Assembly: GCF_023856365.1 (NCBI RefSeq)
Contig: NW_026042416.1
Coordinates: 248,001 to 312,000 of the forward strand
Direction of reading: 5' to 3'
Length of the DNA: 64,000 nucleotides
Source of the DNA: Brienomyrus brachyistius
Taxonomy: Eukaryota > Chordata > Actinopteri > Osteoglossiformes > Mormyridae
In this document: one piece after another, positions 21,376-32,994 of the stretch
Layout of the letters: every line of letters starts with the position of its first letter
How positions within the stretch are numbered: the first letter of the stretch is position 1
Position numbers and translations under genes: made by a program
The notes under the pieces: generated by a model
Told to the model about the DNA's origin: nothing
The model's database searches: none
The model's input: only the letters and a program-made list of their open reading frames with translations

Positions 21376-21775
21376 ACTATATAATACAATATATATATAT
21401 ATATATTATAAGGGAGATTTACGGGAAAATACTAATACGGGAGGACGGCGGGAAAGAGAAGTAAAATACGGTAGTTTCCCGGCCAAAACGGGAGACTTGA
21501 CAGCTATGGTCAGCAGGCTGTCTCTGGCCACGCCCCCTACAGTCGGTCCGGCCCCTGGCTTTTCCAGCGTGTTCGCGAAAACGACTTCATTTCGGAGGGT
21601 CCAGGTTTCCAGCTTAGCTTATTTCTTATTTCTCAGGTCAGCTGCTCTTGTATTCAGCCTACTAATATATATGGGGCTTGGTACCCAATCTCGGAATGTG
21701 GGGATGATGATATATATATTATATAAAATATAAATATAAATATATAAAATATATAAAATATATAAAATATATTTT

Positions 21776-21847
21776 TGGCCACAACCGGGATTCGAACCCC
21801 GGTCTCCCGTGTGAAAGGCGGCGATCTTACCACTACACTATCCAGCA
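21776..21847 (-). pseudogene. tRNA-Glu(UUC)-like sequence
   Basis: Same 72 nt sequence as at 21304-21375, followed on its 3' side by the TATATTTTA tract. Boxes intact, acceptor stem not pairing. Confidence 0.5.
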
Positions 21848-21912
21848 ACTATATAATATAAGGGAGATTTACGGGAAAATACTAATACGGGAGGACGGCG
21901 GGAAAGAGAAGA

Positions 21913-21988
21913 CTGTAAAGCGCTTTGAGACAATGTAATGTTGTGATAATGCGCTATATAAAAATAAATTTGTTTGTTTGTTGTTGTT
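21913..21988 (+). mobile_element. L2 3' tail, truncated at the module 2 boundary
   Basis: CTGTAAAGCGCTTTGAGACA through the GTT-rich tail matches 4539-4612, followed by the same GATACTGGAGCC junction. It shows that module copy 2 derives from an L2-containing copy such as copy 1, with the break inside the L2 3' region. Confidence 0.8.
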
Positions 21989-22459
21989 GATACTGGAGCC
22001 TGGTTGCGGTGGTGGGATGGCTCACGGCGGGTGCCGGAAAATTTCCTTTATTTTCAAATCCAAACCTTGACAGGTATGCTGCTGTTCCAAATCATGGGTG
22101 CATGTTACAAGTGCGGAACATATTTTAACTTAGTACTAACTTAGCATCATATTTGATCTGATTCGACTGAATATCCCAGGTTTCCATCTCTCATGCATCT
22201 GGTGTGACGTGTTTTCAGACTCTCAGGCTGGCGCAAAGAAATCTTACGGGAATTGAACGTCTCACTCCGGCCAGCTGACCAAAGTTCGGTAACCTTGGTA
22301 TTGTGTGTAGGAGATTCGCTATAACTATAATTTCGTTCTCCATTTACATGCCCGTAGTGTCTTTAAGTGTTATGTAGTTTTGCCTGAAACGCAAAAATAA
22401 AACAAAGCAATTAAAGCCGATCAGTGGCTCAAATTGTGCTGTAGCGATTGAAGAACTTT

Positions 22460-22513
22460 TGTCGGAAGTTGGATTCGAACCCACGCCTTACTTGGGAGAA
22501 CAGAATACCAGAA
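22460..22513 (-). pseudogene. tRNA-Leu-like 3' half with intact B-box
   Basis: The minus strand ends GGCGTGGGTTCGAATCC then AACTTCCGACA, closely following the T-arm and acceptor strand of vertebrate tRNA-Leu. A TTCTGGT upstream resembles the 3' anticodon stem. The 5' half is missing. The other copies (5044, 48139, 49198, 50341) have CAAG instead of CGTGG before TTCG, or a further B-box change. Confidence 0.45.
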
Positions 22514-23913
22514 TAGAGTAGGTTAAGTCCAGCCTTGGCTTCCAAGCTGACGTTTTTCTACATATGTGCTTGTGTATCATGGACAGTAAGAGGGGGCAGG
22601 CAAGGAGAGAATTTCTCTCTTTGGGGATCAATAGAGTGTTGTTATTATAACGTCTAAAAAGTATGATGGTCTGTCGATAAATCAATAACAATATCAATGA
22701 AGTCAATGTTTATCTAAAGGAATCAGAATTCAGGAAAAGCCAGGGGCCGGACCGAGTGTAGGGGGCGTGGCCAGAGACAGCCTGCTGACTGTTCCAAATC
22801 ATGGGTGCATGTTACAAGTCCGGAACATATTTTAACTTAGTACTAACTTAGCATCATATTTGATCTGATTCGACTGAATATCCCAGGTTTCCATCTCTCA
22901 TGCATCTGGTGTGACGTGTTTTCAGACTCTCAGGCTGGCGCAAAGAAATCTTACGGGAATTGAACGTCTCACTCCGGTCAGCTGACCAAAGTTGGTAACC
23001 TTGGTATTGTGTGTAGGAGATTCGGTATAACTATAATTTCGTTCTCCATTTACATGCCCGTAGTGTCTTTAACCGGCTGCACAAACTGGATCCGCCTCCA
23101 TTACGACACAACTTTGCCCTTATTGGCTTAAGAATTTAGTCACATACATGACGTATATCTGCTATTTCTCCCGAGAAGCAGGTAAAGCAGTGGTAACTGC
23201 TTTGTAGTTAATTTACCTGGTAAAATTAAGTTTAAATAAATGATATAAATACTGTAATAGTACTTGTGAGCTTTGTTTATTTGTTATTAGTTATTGTAAT
23301 GTTGCGCTGCTTTATTTGTTTAATCGTCTAGTCTGTGGAGACATTCAAGTTAATCAAATAAGAATTGCACTGTACACTGTACATGACCATAAAAACTTTG
23401 TATCCTTGAAATAAATGTTTTTGATCTTTTCCTTGGCAGTTATCTTTTTACACAGGGCCTCTATGTACACGATAGTTTTTTTTTTCACGACTAACAGTAT
23501 GGATCAGGAGTTGGTTATTGTAAAAGAAGTAATGTGCATGCAGGTGATATTTGTATAGATTTATCCACACCCTTGTAGCAGTGCTGCCATTGCAGTCAGA
23601 TCTCGCAAACTAGGAGTATTAGTTGTCTTTATTTCTCTTTATTTCTTGACGCCAACCCTCTCCATTAATCCGGGCTTGGGACTGGCACCTACCTGAGCTG
23701 GCTTGCTCCCTTAAGTGGCTGGGTTAGGCTAAACTATATATATATATTTACCAAGACTACAATAAAACATCTCGAAATGTGTAGTCTAGCAAAACGCAGT
23801 TTAAAGAAGGTAGCCTACCTGGCGAAATTGCAAACAAATTAAGGGCGTTAGGCAGCCTTTAGATCCTACCCATCATGCACTGCAGTTTTTTGCTAATTCC
23901 TCAAATGGAAAAC

Positions 23914-24275
23914 TGTCCATCCATCCATCCATTTTCCAAACCGCTTATCCTACTGGATCGCGGGGGGTCTGGAGCCTATCCCGGAAGCAATGGGCACGAG
24001 ACAGGGAACAACTCAGGATGGCGGGCCAGCCCATCGCAGGGCACACTCACACACTATTCACTCACGCATACACTCCTATGGGCAATTTAGCAACTCCAAT
24101 TAGCCTCAGCATGTTTTTGGACTGTGGGGGAAACCAGAGTACCCGGAGGAAACCCCACGATGACATGGGTAGAACATGCAAACTCCACACACATGTGACC
24201 CAGGTGGAGACTCGAACCCGGGCCCTAGAGGTGTGAGGCAACAGTGCTAACCACTGCACCACCATGCTGCCCCCT
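23914..24275 (-). mobile_element. tRNA-derived SINE, module copy 2
   Basis: Same element and same AAATGGAAAAC flanks as at 6501-6862 (offset 17413). Duplicated together with its surroundings. Confidence 0.8.
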
Positions 24276-25208
24276 AAATGGAAAACCATTAAATACAAAA
24301 GGAAAACAAAAGTGCTGTAAGACTGTATACTTATGTGTATGTTAGTAAAGGCTGTAGCTGACACAACGGACCCCACTAATTAGAAAGGGGTAATTGTACA
24401 CATGTGGCATCCAGTATGTTCTTCTATAACAGTTTTTTAAAAAAAAAAAAAACTCACATTACACAAATTGGCACTATCAAAACGAGGATTATGGGGAAAA
24501 TGGGGACTGTGATGGAGATTACATACACGTAGGCATGGTATTTAGTTTTTTTTAATCTGGTCACCTTCCAGAGTAATTGTAAACTAAAACCATCTTCACC
24601 CTATTTGATTCTTTATAAATGGACAATCAGTCGTGCAGTAAATGGGGGTATAGAGAGACACAGAGCTTGTCTAACAAGAAACCCTGGGAAGCTAACATTA
24701 ATAGGGTGGGTATGGATAGCAAAACCATTGATACAGATTACAGATTTATATCTCACCTGAACCCTGGCGGGCTCCGTGCCAATAGGGGTTGGGATTAGGG
24801 TTAGTTAACTTAAGTAGTAATATTGATGTGTATATTCTCCTATTCTCCAGTCAGTGAATCGTGAAACGTAATGTTAATATGTTTCTATACCTATATGTTC
24901 TGCTTAAAAACCCATAAAGGCAAGCACAGTGTTTAGACATTCTGTTACTTAGACTAGTAAACACTAAGATCCTTCAGCTTTCAATTAACCTGACACAACA
25001 GTCTAAACAACAAATGTGTGCCATGTCATTTGTCATCTTTACATCTTGTATCCTTTATATGGTAATTGGATTTTCAAGGTGGAATTGCAGGTCGATCATT
25101 TTAAGGATCTAGATGTAAACCTCCCTGGTGTTGCTTTAATATTTTTTTTGCACAATTTGCTTCACACACTTCCTCCAGCAGAGAAGCTTACAATACTACA
25201 CCCCACCA

Positions 25209-25760
25209 AATGACTGGATGATGCCTTTTTATTTAAGGTCTGGCTGTGAGCCTCGATTACCGATACACTATCTTCAGGCTCCTGCCGGGATCAGTCAGTA
25301 TGGTGGACCTTTGGAGGAATGGGTACAAAACCATCAGGAAAGTTTGCAGGTGCTTCAAGAGTATGTGAAGGCTTAGTTGGAGGAACAAGCCACACCACGA
25401 AATCGGAAACACAATGAGTTGGTTAATGATTAGGGGTTTGATGAAGGTCAGCTGGTGTGTTTGCGGAACCATGTTCGAGGTAAAATACAGGATCATTGGG
25501 ATGCCTGTTTGTATATGGTAGTTCGGTGTCCCCAAGATCAGGGTGCAGTTTACTCTGCAACTCCAATGGAGGGGGACGGGGTTGTCCGTCAAGTTCACCG
25601 AACAGAGTTGCGTCCAGTACCACAGGGGGTTGTTATGTCAGGGGAAGATGTTCTGGTAATGTCTCCTGAGTCTGGGTTGCCCACAGGGGCAACAGAAATG
25701 GAATCGGATGAGGACTCTGTGATTTTACGGGGACAGGGCTGGTGGGAGGGGTCGCAATAG
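25209..25760 (+). pseudogene. Ty3/gypsy integrase remnant, module copy 2
   Basis: Same frame and same two TAG stops as at 7797-8348, with the EPRLP, KIQDHW and VHRTELRP blocks present. Confidence 0.75.
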
Positions 25761-26943
25761 AGCATCCACAAGTAGGCCTCGTATAATGGAGGAGGTTATG
25801 TCCCCCCCGAGGTGTAGAGACCAGTTAAACGTTCGGTGAGGTCCACCACTGGTCATCATACCAACCCTTATAAGTTACCACGGTCAGTGAATGATCGTTC
25901 GGTTGGGGAGGAAGACCAGTGGTTTGGGGATAGAATTCTTAGCTGTGATCGTTGGGTCATCAATTTCATTTTGGGGGATGGATTGTAGCCAGGCAATTAT
26001 AGGCAGGTATAGGAACTGCAGTTCGGACTGGAGGCATAGCCGGGGCGAGATGGCTGTGCATGTTCCGATGGTAGGGCATATTGGCAAAGGAGCAGGCACG
26101 GGAAAGACAGGCAGGGTCCTGATAGATTTGGTGGAGCATCGGCGGGCATATTGAATTTGCAGTGTAGCAGCCTTTCTGTTTGCTTGTTTCAGGGGTGAAC
26201 AATCTTATCCGCAAAGGGCCGGTGTGTATGCAGGTTTTCGCTGCAACTCCCTAATTAGATTTCTAATTAGAGGACTGATTAGCTGAAGAGTCCTCATACC
26301 TGGTTTTGAAGAGCTGACCTAAAGGTTACCCCAAAAACCTGTTTTTTTTTTGTTTGAATGGGGCAGTGAGTCATGGGGTAAACTACTGTTCTTTAGGGGT
26401 TTTCAAGGTGGAATTACGGGTCGATAATTTTAAGGATCAGGTTGTAAACCTCCCTGGTGTTGCTTTAATATGTTTTATCTGAGGTTGTATCGTGTATTAT
26501 CAAGCCAGCCGGCTTAGTGGCCTCGGGAGCGGGGTTTAGTGGGAGCAGCTGGCTAGTTTTATTTTCTTTTTTGTTTGTGTCTTTTTCTTTGTTGTATGTA
26601 TATTTTGGGTTCATTATTAGGCAGGCTGGGCCTTTTGGCACCTGTAGTCTGGGTGCTGGATTGCCCATAGGGGTCTTTTTTATTGCTGTGATTTGCTGTG
26701 TCATTCACTAGTGTGATTTGTGCTGGATGTGTTTTTAAGGTTGTGCTGTGGCGTGTACCTGAGCAAACTTTGGGCAACCTGTTCTCTTGTTGGCTTTATT
26801 GACAAAGGGTGGATTAGTCTAATTACGGCCTGCTACAAATAGCTGCATATAACGTATAAAAAAAATCACCTTATGGGTGCAAGATAGGGTAGCAAGATCT
26901 TGAGTTTTTTTTACAGTACTCGGGTACGTTTTAAAATTTTCGA

Positions 26944-27072
26944 CCAATCAGCAAACATTATTCTGACAGCATAGCTGGGAAACCAATGAAAAGTGAGTGC
27001 AACGTTCTAGAACTTGACTTCGAGTTGACGCTCCCTATAAAAGAGCTGGGTACTGCTTCAAGGCGTTCAGTT
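26944..27072 (+). promoter_or_regulatory. CCAAT/HSE-like/TATA promoter, module copy 2
   Basis: Boxes identical to 9532-9660. One substitution (GACTTCGAGTTGACG against GGGTTG) lies between the TTCTAGAA dyad and the TATA box. Confidence 0.5.
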
Positions 27073-27134
27073 GGCGCTACCTCCTGATAGAGTAGCACTG
27101 TACGGCTCTTGTTCCGTAAAACAACATCAAAAGG

Positions 27135-27424
27135 ATGAAAAAAAAAACAATATTTAAAGAAGACGAAAAAAATCAATTTTTAAAGAAGACGAAAAAAACA
27201 TCGTCTAAAAAAAATAAGCCAAAAAAATAATATCCGAAGAAGGAAAAACATGCAAAGTAAAAAAAAACAAACAAAAATAAAAAACAATATCCAACGAAGA
27301 AGGAAAAAAACATCCAAAGGGAGAAAAGAAGAACTGAAGGGCCAACGAGGTAGGAGGAAATACAAATTTCGTTTCAGCACCGTTGGAGTGCCAAGCCGTG
27401 AAAAGCATTTGGCCAGAAGACAAG
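27135..27424 (+). pseudogene. Lysine-rich exon, frameshifted in copy 2
   Basis: One extra A in an A-run near 27205 shifts the frame after about 24 codons. The downstream part reopens from an internal ATG at 27250. The splice donor is kept. The free drift of this A-run argues that the A-rich half may not be coding. Confidence 0.35.
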
Positions 27425-28456
27425 GTAAGTGTTGTATCTGTTATTTTAAAACAGCGCTTTTCAAAATGCTGCTTTATAATCGTTTGAGATCGTTAGCCAG
27501 TGTGACAGCTGAAGGCTTTTTGAGTTTACCAACATAAAGTTTTATTTCTGTATTAGGACATTGTCAGGAACAATGATGTGTTCATCGCTATGATGTGGTC
27601 AAAAAGCGATGCATTGAATCTTAGAAACATTTGTGATTTTTCAAACGATGCTTTTCCTTTTATTTAATCAGTAAAATTTCCATCGGTTTTATATAGTGCC
27701 CCTTGAAATATGTCTTTAGCTCATTTTCCGGGCATTTTACTAGAATGCATCCTGAGAAATACACAAGCTCTGCTGCATTTCCGTGCCTCGATGTTTAGTG
27801 CCGAGTATAATTGTTGCAGTTGCCTTTTATATATTCCATGAGACCTGTTGGTACCAAGAGAAGTGTGAGACTGTCAGGGTGAATTTATCATACAATCGCA
27901 CGCATAAATACCTGAGGGTTGCCAGTCCTTTTGCGTTGTTACAGGAGGACTAGAGCTGACGAGTGTGTTTCTACACACTATCAAGGGCATTGTAGTACAG
28001 TTTTCTCAGGTGGGAGAATGCTGCCGATCTCCTATTTGACAATACAGCCCTTGATATATTAGAATATTACAGAACTAGAAGCCTTTTGCAAGGAAGAATG
28101 TGAGAAAATCCCAAGTACAAGAACTGAAAGCCTTTCAGCTGGCTATAAGAAGCGCTTGTAAGCTGTGATATCTGGCAGAGCAGGTGTTACTAAGTACTGA
28201 TTACGTAGGGTGCCCAAACTTTTGCAGAGTGCCATAATAATGTTTTTATTTTGTAATTTTGTTCAATTTATGGCATAAAAAGTAACTATTCATCAATGTT
28301 TGCTGAAAATATTGTGTATTTTTCCCCCAGTTCCTAAAGAGACTGTATTAACTGATATTGTTGCTTTTGTAATTGAAAAGATGTTATTTGTCAAGGGGTG
28401 CCAAACCTTTGCATAAGACTGTACACAGTGTGTGTATGTGTTTATGTGAGTGTGTG

Positions 28457-28487
<31 letters not shown>

Positions 28488-28574
28488 GTGTGTGTGTGTA
28501 TATATTTCTGTATATGCATGTGTATATATATATTTATATATAGTTCACACACATTCAAACTTATTTGAATACAC

Positions 28575-29490
28575 ATTCAAAATTATTTTTATTATTATTA
28601 TTTTCGTTTTTTTTTTTTTTTGTGTTTTAAAATTTTTTATTTTTGCAATGGAAATAAAAATAAAGCAGTCCTCCGTAGAGGAGGGGTGGTGGAGGGAATA
28701 TATATATATATATACATATATATAAAATAATTGTCACACAACTGGGGTGACATGCCTTTCCTGCTCACCCAATTTTAGTGCACTTTAGTTATGCATAATG
28801 ACCTTCTAGTCTCGATACACCCATATATATATATGTATATATATATATAGTTTTTTTTGTTTTTTTTTTTGCAATAGACAATAAAAATAACGCAGTTCTC
28901 CATAAAGGAGGGATGGTGGATGGAATATATATATACATATATATAAAATAATTGTCACACAACCTGGGTGACATGCCTTGCCTGCTCACCCAGTTTTAGT
29001 GCACCTTAGTTATTCATAATGACCATCTAGTCTCGATACACCCATAAATATATATGTATATATATATAGTTTTTTTTGTTTTTTTTTTTGCAATAGACAA
29101 TAAAAATAACGCAGTTCTCCATAAAGGAGGGATGGTGGATGGAATATATATATACATATATATAAAATAATTGTCACACAACTTGGGTGACATGCCTTGC
29201 CTGCTCACCCAATTTTAGTGCAACTTAGTTATCCATAATGACCAACTAGTCTCGATACACCCATATATATATATATATGTACATATATATATAGTTTTTT
29301 TATTAGCAATAGAAAAGAAAAATAACGCAGTTCTCCGTAAAGGAGGGATGGTGGATGGAATATATATATATATATATATATATACATTTATATAAAATAA
29401 TTGTCACACAACCTGGGTGACATGCCTTGCCTGCTCACCCAATTTTAGTGCACCTTAGTTATCCATACTGACCATCTAGTCTCGACACAC

Positions 29491-29555
<65 letters not shown>

Positions 29556-29855
29556 GATATTTTTTCTTTTTCTTGTGTTTTTTTTTCGCAATGGATATTA
29601 AAAATAAAGCAGTCCTCCGTAAAGGAGGGGTGGTGGAGGGAATATATATATACATATATATATAAAATAATTGTCACACAACCTGGGTGACATGCCTTGC
29701 CTGCTCACCCAATTTTAGTGCAACTTAGTTATCCATAATGACCAACTAGTCTCGATACACCCATATATATATATATATGTACATATATATAGTTTTTTTA
29801 TTAGCAATAGAAAAGAAAAATAACGCAGTTCTCCGTAAAGGAGGGATGGTGGATG

Positions 29856-29899
<44 letters not shown>

Positions 29900-30002
29900 T
29901 TATATAAAATAATTGTCACACAACCTGGGTGACATGCCTTGCCTGCTCACCCAATTTTAGTGCACTTTAGTTATCCATACTGACCATCTAGTCTCGACAC
30001 AC

Positions 30003-30063
<61 letters not shown>

Positions 30064-30369
30064 GATATTTTTTCTTTTTCTTGTGTTTTTTTTTCGCAAT
30101 GGATATTAAAAATAAAGCAGTCCTCCGTAAAGGAGGGGTGGTGGAGGGAATATATATATACATATATATATAAAATAATTGTCACACAACCTGGGTGACA
30201 TGCCTTGCCTGCTCACCCAATTTTAGTGCAACTTAGTTATCCATAATGACCAACTAGTCTCGATACACCCATATATATATATATATATATGTACATATAT
30301 ATAGTTTTTTTATTAGCAATAGAAAAGAAAAATAACGCAGTTCTCCGTAAAGGAGGGATGGTGGATGGA

Positions 30370-30447
<78 letters not shown>

Positions 30448-30471
30448 TTATATAAAATAATTGTCACACAA
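28575..30471. repeat. Satellite array 3, left part, about seven units
   Basis: Same unit as array 1, with the three T-run variants in alternating order and (TA)n tracts up to about 80 bp (30370-30444). Interrupted at CCTGG (30472-30476) by the LTR element. Confidence 0.9.
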
Positions 30472-30476
30472 CCTGG

Positions 30477-30762
30477 TGTCACGATCCGGAAATACTGGAG
30501 ACGGCGATCGTGCAGGAAACAGGCAAGGGAAACCAGGTACGGGGAATAACGGGGTTTTATTGGAGTAACGGGGACTAGGGAGCATCGGACAGGGACTAAC
30601 AAACATCCACAATGACGGACAAGGGTAACAGGCAAGACCAGGACTTAAAACAGGACAAGACTAAGCAAAGTAATCAGACAAGGCTGGAGACAATCAGGGA
30701 CGCACACGCGGGTAATCAGGGGGCGTGGCACACACGAGGAGCCGACGAGCCGGGTCATGACA
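30477..30762 (-). repeat. 3' LTR of the young element
   Basis: 286 bp, TG...CA ends, identical by eye to 33627-33912. Confidence 0.85.
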
Positions 30763-30852
30763 GAACCCCCCCCCAAAGGCGCGCTTCACCGGGCGCGCCA
30801 GGGAGGAGGCGACGAACGGGACACAGGAACCGGGACCGAGAAAAGAACAAAA

Positions 30853-32994
30853 CTAACGAGAGACCGGAAACAGGACAGAGGCACAAAACATAGCGAGAGA
30901 CAGAACGTAAGACACGACTTGAGACAGGACCGGGAAAGCGGAGAGACAGACCAGGAAGGGAGAGACAGGAGGGACAGGCGGGACACTAGGAGCGGGAGTG
31001 CAAGGAGGGAACATCGGGAAACGAGGAGCAGGAAAGGGCGGAACAGACGGGCGAGTAACAAAAGCAGACGGGGCAAAGACATGAGGTACGAAGGCAGAGG
31101 CACAGGGCGAGAAGGAGGGGGTACCAAGGGGAGCCCGAGGGAGCCCCAGCGGGCGACGGGAGGCAGCCGGAGGGGCCGCAGGCGGCCGGGAGGCCGGAGC
31201 CGGAGGGGACCCCGGAGGGGCCGAGGAGACAGGGCGAGGGACCCGCGGAGGGGCCAGGGAGGGAGCAGGAGGGAGCACCGGGGAAGGGGACGAGGGAGTA
31301 GGAAGGGGCCAGGGCGAAGGCCCGGAGGAGGGGGGAGCCGCAGCAGGCGGCGACGTCCGGGAAAGGGCCGGAGGTAAGGGCCCCGCAGGCGACCGAGGAG
31401 CCGCCGTCGGGGAACCCCCAGGCGACCGACCAGGACCCAGAGAGGGGAGCGAGGCAGGGCGACGAGGCACCGGAGAGGGACCTGCAGGCGACAGCCGACC
31501 CGGAGGGCCAGGACCCGCAGGCGCCAACCGAGCCCCAGCGCAGGCGAGGGAGGGCGAGCCAGGGGGCAGGGCGGGCGGGACCCCAGCCCTGCGTCTGTGT
31601 CCCCTTCCCCTGCGGGACACAGACAAGCCGACCCTAGTTCGGGGTCGATCTCGCCGGGGCGAGGGACAAGGGGTTACGAGTTCTGTCCCCGAGGGGTCCC
31701 ATTCCAGCTCCTCCACCTCCGAAGAGGGAGGAGCCAAGATGGAGTTGTCCAGGACCACCTCGGGGACTAGGACAGGGACTGGAGCTGCTGCAGGCGGAGG
31801 GGGCGCCTCTGGAGCTGCTGCAGGCGGAGGGGGCGCCTCTGGAGCTGCTGCAGGCGGAGGGGGCGCCTCTGGAGCTGCTGCAGGCGGAGGGGGCGCCTCT
31901 GGAGCTGCTGCAGGCGGAGGGGGCGCCTCTGGAGCTGCTGCATGCCGCCGGGGCGCCGGGACAGGAACACGGTCAGGTCGCCGGGGCGCCGGGACAGGAA
32001 CACGGTCAGGCCGCGGGGGGGGCGCCTGCCCGGGACCTGGAGCGCGGTCAGGAACTGGAGCGCGGTCAGGAACTGGAGCGCGGTCAGGAACTGGAGGTGG
32101 CTGCAGTGGGGGCGCCGGCCCGGGAGCTGCAGCAGGCGGCTGCAGAGGGGGCGCCTGCCCTGGAGCTGCAGGTGGCTGCAGTGGGGGCGCCTGCCCTGGA
32201 GCTGCAGCAGGTGGCTGCAGAGGGGGCGCCTGCCCGGGAGCTGCAGCAGGCGGCTGCAGAGGGGGTGCCTCTGCAGGAACTGGAGCACTGTCAGGAACTG
32301 GAGCGCGGTCAGGAACTGGAGCGCGGTCAGGAACTGGAGCGCGGTCAGGAACTGGAGCGCGGTCAGGAACTGGAGGTGGCTGCAGTGGGGGCGCCGGCCC
32401 GGGAGCTGCAGCAGGCGGCTGCAGAGGGGGCGCCTGCCCTGGAGCTGCAGGTGGCTGCAGTGGGGGCACCTGCCCTGGAGCTGCAGCAGGTGGCTGCAGT
32501 GGGGGCGCCTGCCCGGGAGCTGCAGCAGGCGGCTGCAGAGGGGGTGCCTCTGCAGGAACTGGAGCACGGTCAGGAACTGGAGGCAGTGGGGGCACCTGCC
32601 CTGGAGCTGCAGGCTGCTGCAGTGGGGGCGCCTGCCCTGGAGCTGCAGGTGGCTGCAGTGGGGGCACCTGCCCTGGAGCTGCAGCAGGTGGCTGCAGTGG
32701 GGGCGCCTGCCCTGGAGCTGCAGCAGGTGGCTGCAGTGGGGGCGCCTGCCCGGGAGCTGCAGCAGGCGGCTGCAGAGGGGGTGCCTCTGCAGGAACTGGA
32801 GCACGGTCAGGAACTGGAGGCAGTGGGGGCACCTGCCCTGGAGCTGCAGGCTGCTGCAGTGGGGGCGCCTGCCCTGGAGCTGCAGGCGGAGGGGGCGCTT
32901 CCGGAGCTCTCCGGAGCTTGATCAGCCTCCGGAGGTCTTCAGCCATCCTCTCCAGATCTGAATACGGGGATTCTGGAGTGAAAGAGGCGAAATC
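30853..32994 (-). CDS. Proline-rich ORF of the LTR element, downstream half (after in-frame TAG)
   Basis: 713 codons from the base after the TAG, first ATG at 32946 (MAEDLRRLIKLRRAPEA). A short basic/amphipathic helix at the start is followed by about 330 residues of tandem repeats: APGQAPPLQPPAA-type units of 12-13 residues, VPDRAP units of 6, and APEAPPPPAA units of 10. Then comes an acidic patch (SSEVEELEWDPSGTE), a basic patch (PSPRRDRPRTRVGLSVSRRGRGHRRR) and a Pro/Ser/Ala-rich tail. No zinc knuckle, protease or RT motif is visible. It is in the same frame as the upstream half, so the two probably form one product or once did. A Gag-like structural role is only a guess from position. Repeat-unit lengths divisible by three keep other frames open as well. 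Confidence 0.45.
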   Translation of the reverse strand, partial: DFASFTPESPYSDLERMAEDLRRLIKLRRAPEAPPPPAAPGQAPPLQQPAAPGQVPPLPPVPDRAPVPAEAPPLQPPAAAPGQAPPLQPPAAAPGQAPPLQPPAAAPGQVPPLQPPAAPGQAPPLQQPAAPGQVPPLPPVPDRAPVPAEAPPLQPPAAAPGQAPPLQPPAAAPGQVPPLQPPAAPGQAPPLQPPAAAPGPAPPLQPPPVPDRAPVPDRAPVPDRAPVPDRAPVPDSAPVPAEAPPLQPPAAAPGQAPPLQPPAAAPGQAPPLQPPAAPGQAPPLQPPAAAPGPAPPLQPPPVPDRAPVPDRAPVPDRAPGPGQAPPPRPDRVPVPAPRRPDRVPVPAPRRHAAAPEAPPPPAAAPEAPPPPAAAPEAPPPPAAAPEAPPPPAAAPEAPPPPAAAPVPVLVPEVVLDNSILAPPSSEVEELEWDPSGTELVTPCPSPRRDRPRTRVGLSVSRRGRGHRRRAGVPPALPPGSPSLACAGARLAPAGPGPPGRLSPAGPSPVPRRPASLPSLGPGRSPGGSPTAAPRSPAGPLPPALSRTSPPAAAPPSSGPSPWPLPTPSSPSPVLPPAPSLAPPRVPRPVSSAPPGSPPAPASRPPAAPPAASRRPLGLPRAPLGTPSFSPCASAFVPHVFAPSAFVTRPSVPPFPAPRFPMFPPCTPAPSVPPVPPVSPFLVCLSAFPVLSQVVSYVLSLAMFCASVLFPVSR
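31781..32920. repeat. Coding minisatellites inside the LTR element
   Basis: A 30 bp unit starting GGAGCTGCTGCAGGCGGAGG is repeated five times exactly at 31781-31930. An 18 bp unit (GGTCAGGAACTGGAGCGC) forms clusters at about 32048-32095 and 32290-32372. Units of about 36-39 bp built on GGGGGCGCCTGCCCTGGAGC recur over 32100-32890. All unit lengths are multiples of three. Confidence 0.9.

Larger units (their letters stand above)
20680..21912 (-). repeat. Inverted copies of the 1.05 kb repeat family
   Basis: 20680-20850 and 21410-21590 are reverse complements of parts of 48300-48560 (CCGTATTTTAC/CCCGTTTTGGCC blocks, GGGGGCGTGGCCAGAGAC, and the TTTATCGACAGACC to TATAATAACAACAC stretch). Within this spacer a block (GGGTCCAGGTTTCCAGC... 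to ...GGGGATGATGATAT) is itself present twice, at about 21098-21222 and 21597-21713. Confidence 0.75.

Noticed and set aside
28789..29208. Repeated 60-80 codon frames ([13 protein letters not shown]...) in every satellite unit
   Set aside because: They follow the unit sequence, end in YIYIY runs from (TA)n tracts of varying length, and have no start context or domain. By-products of the repeat.
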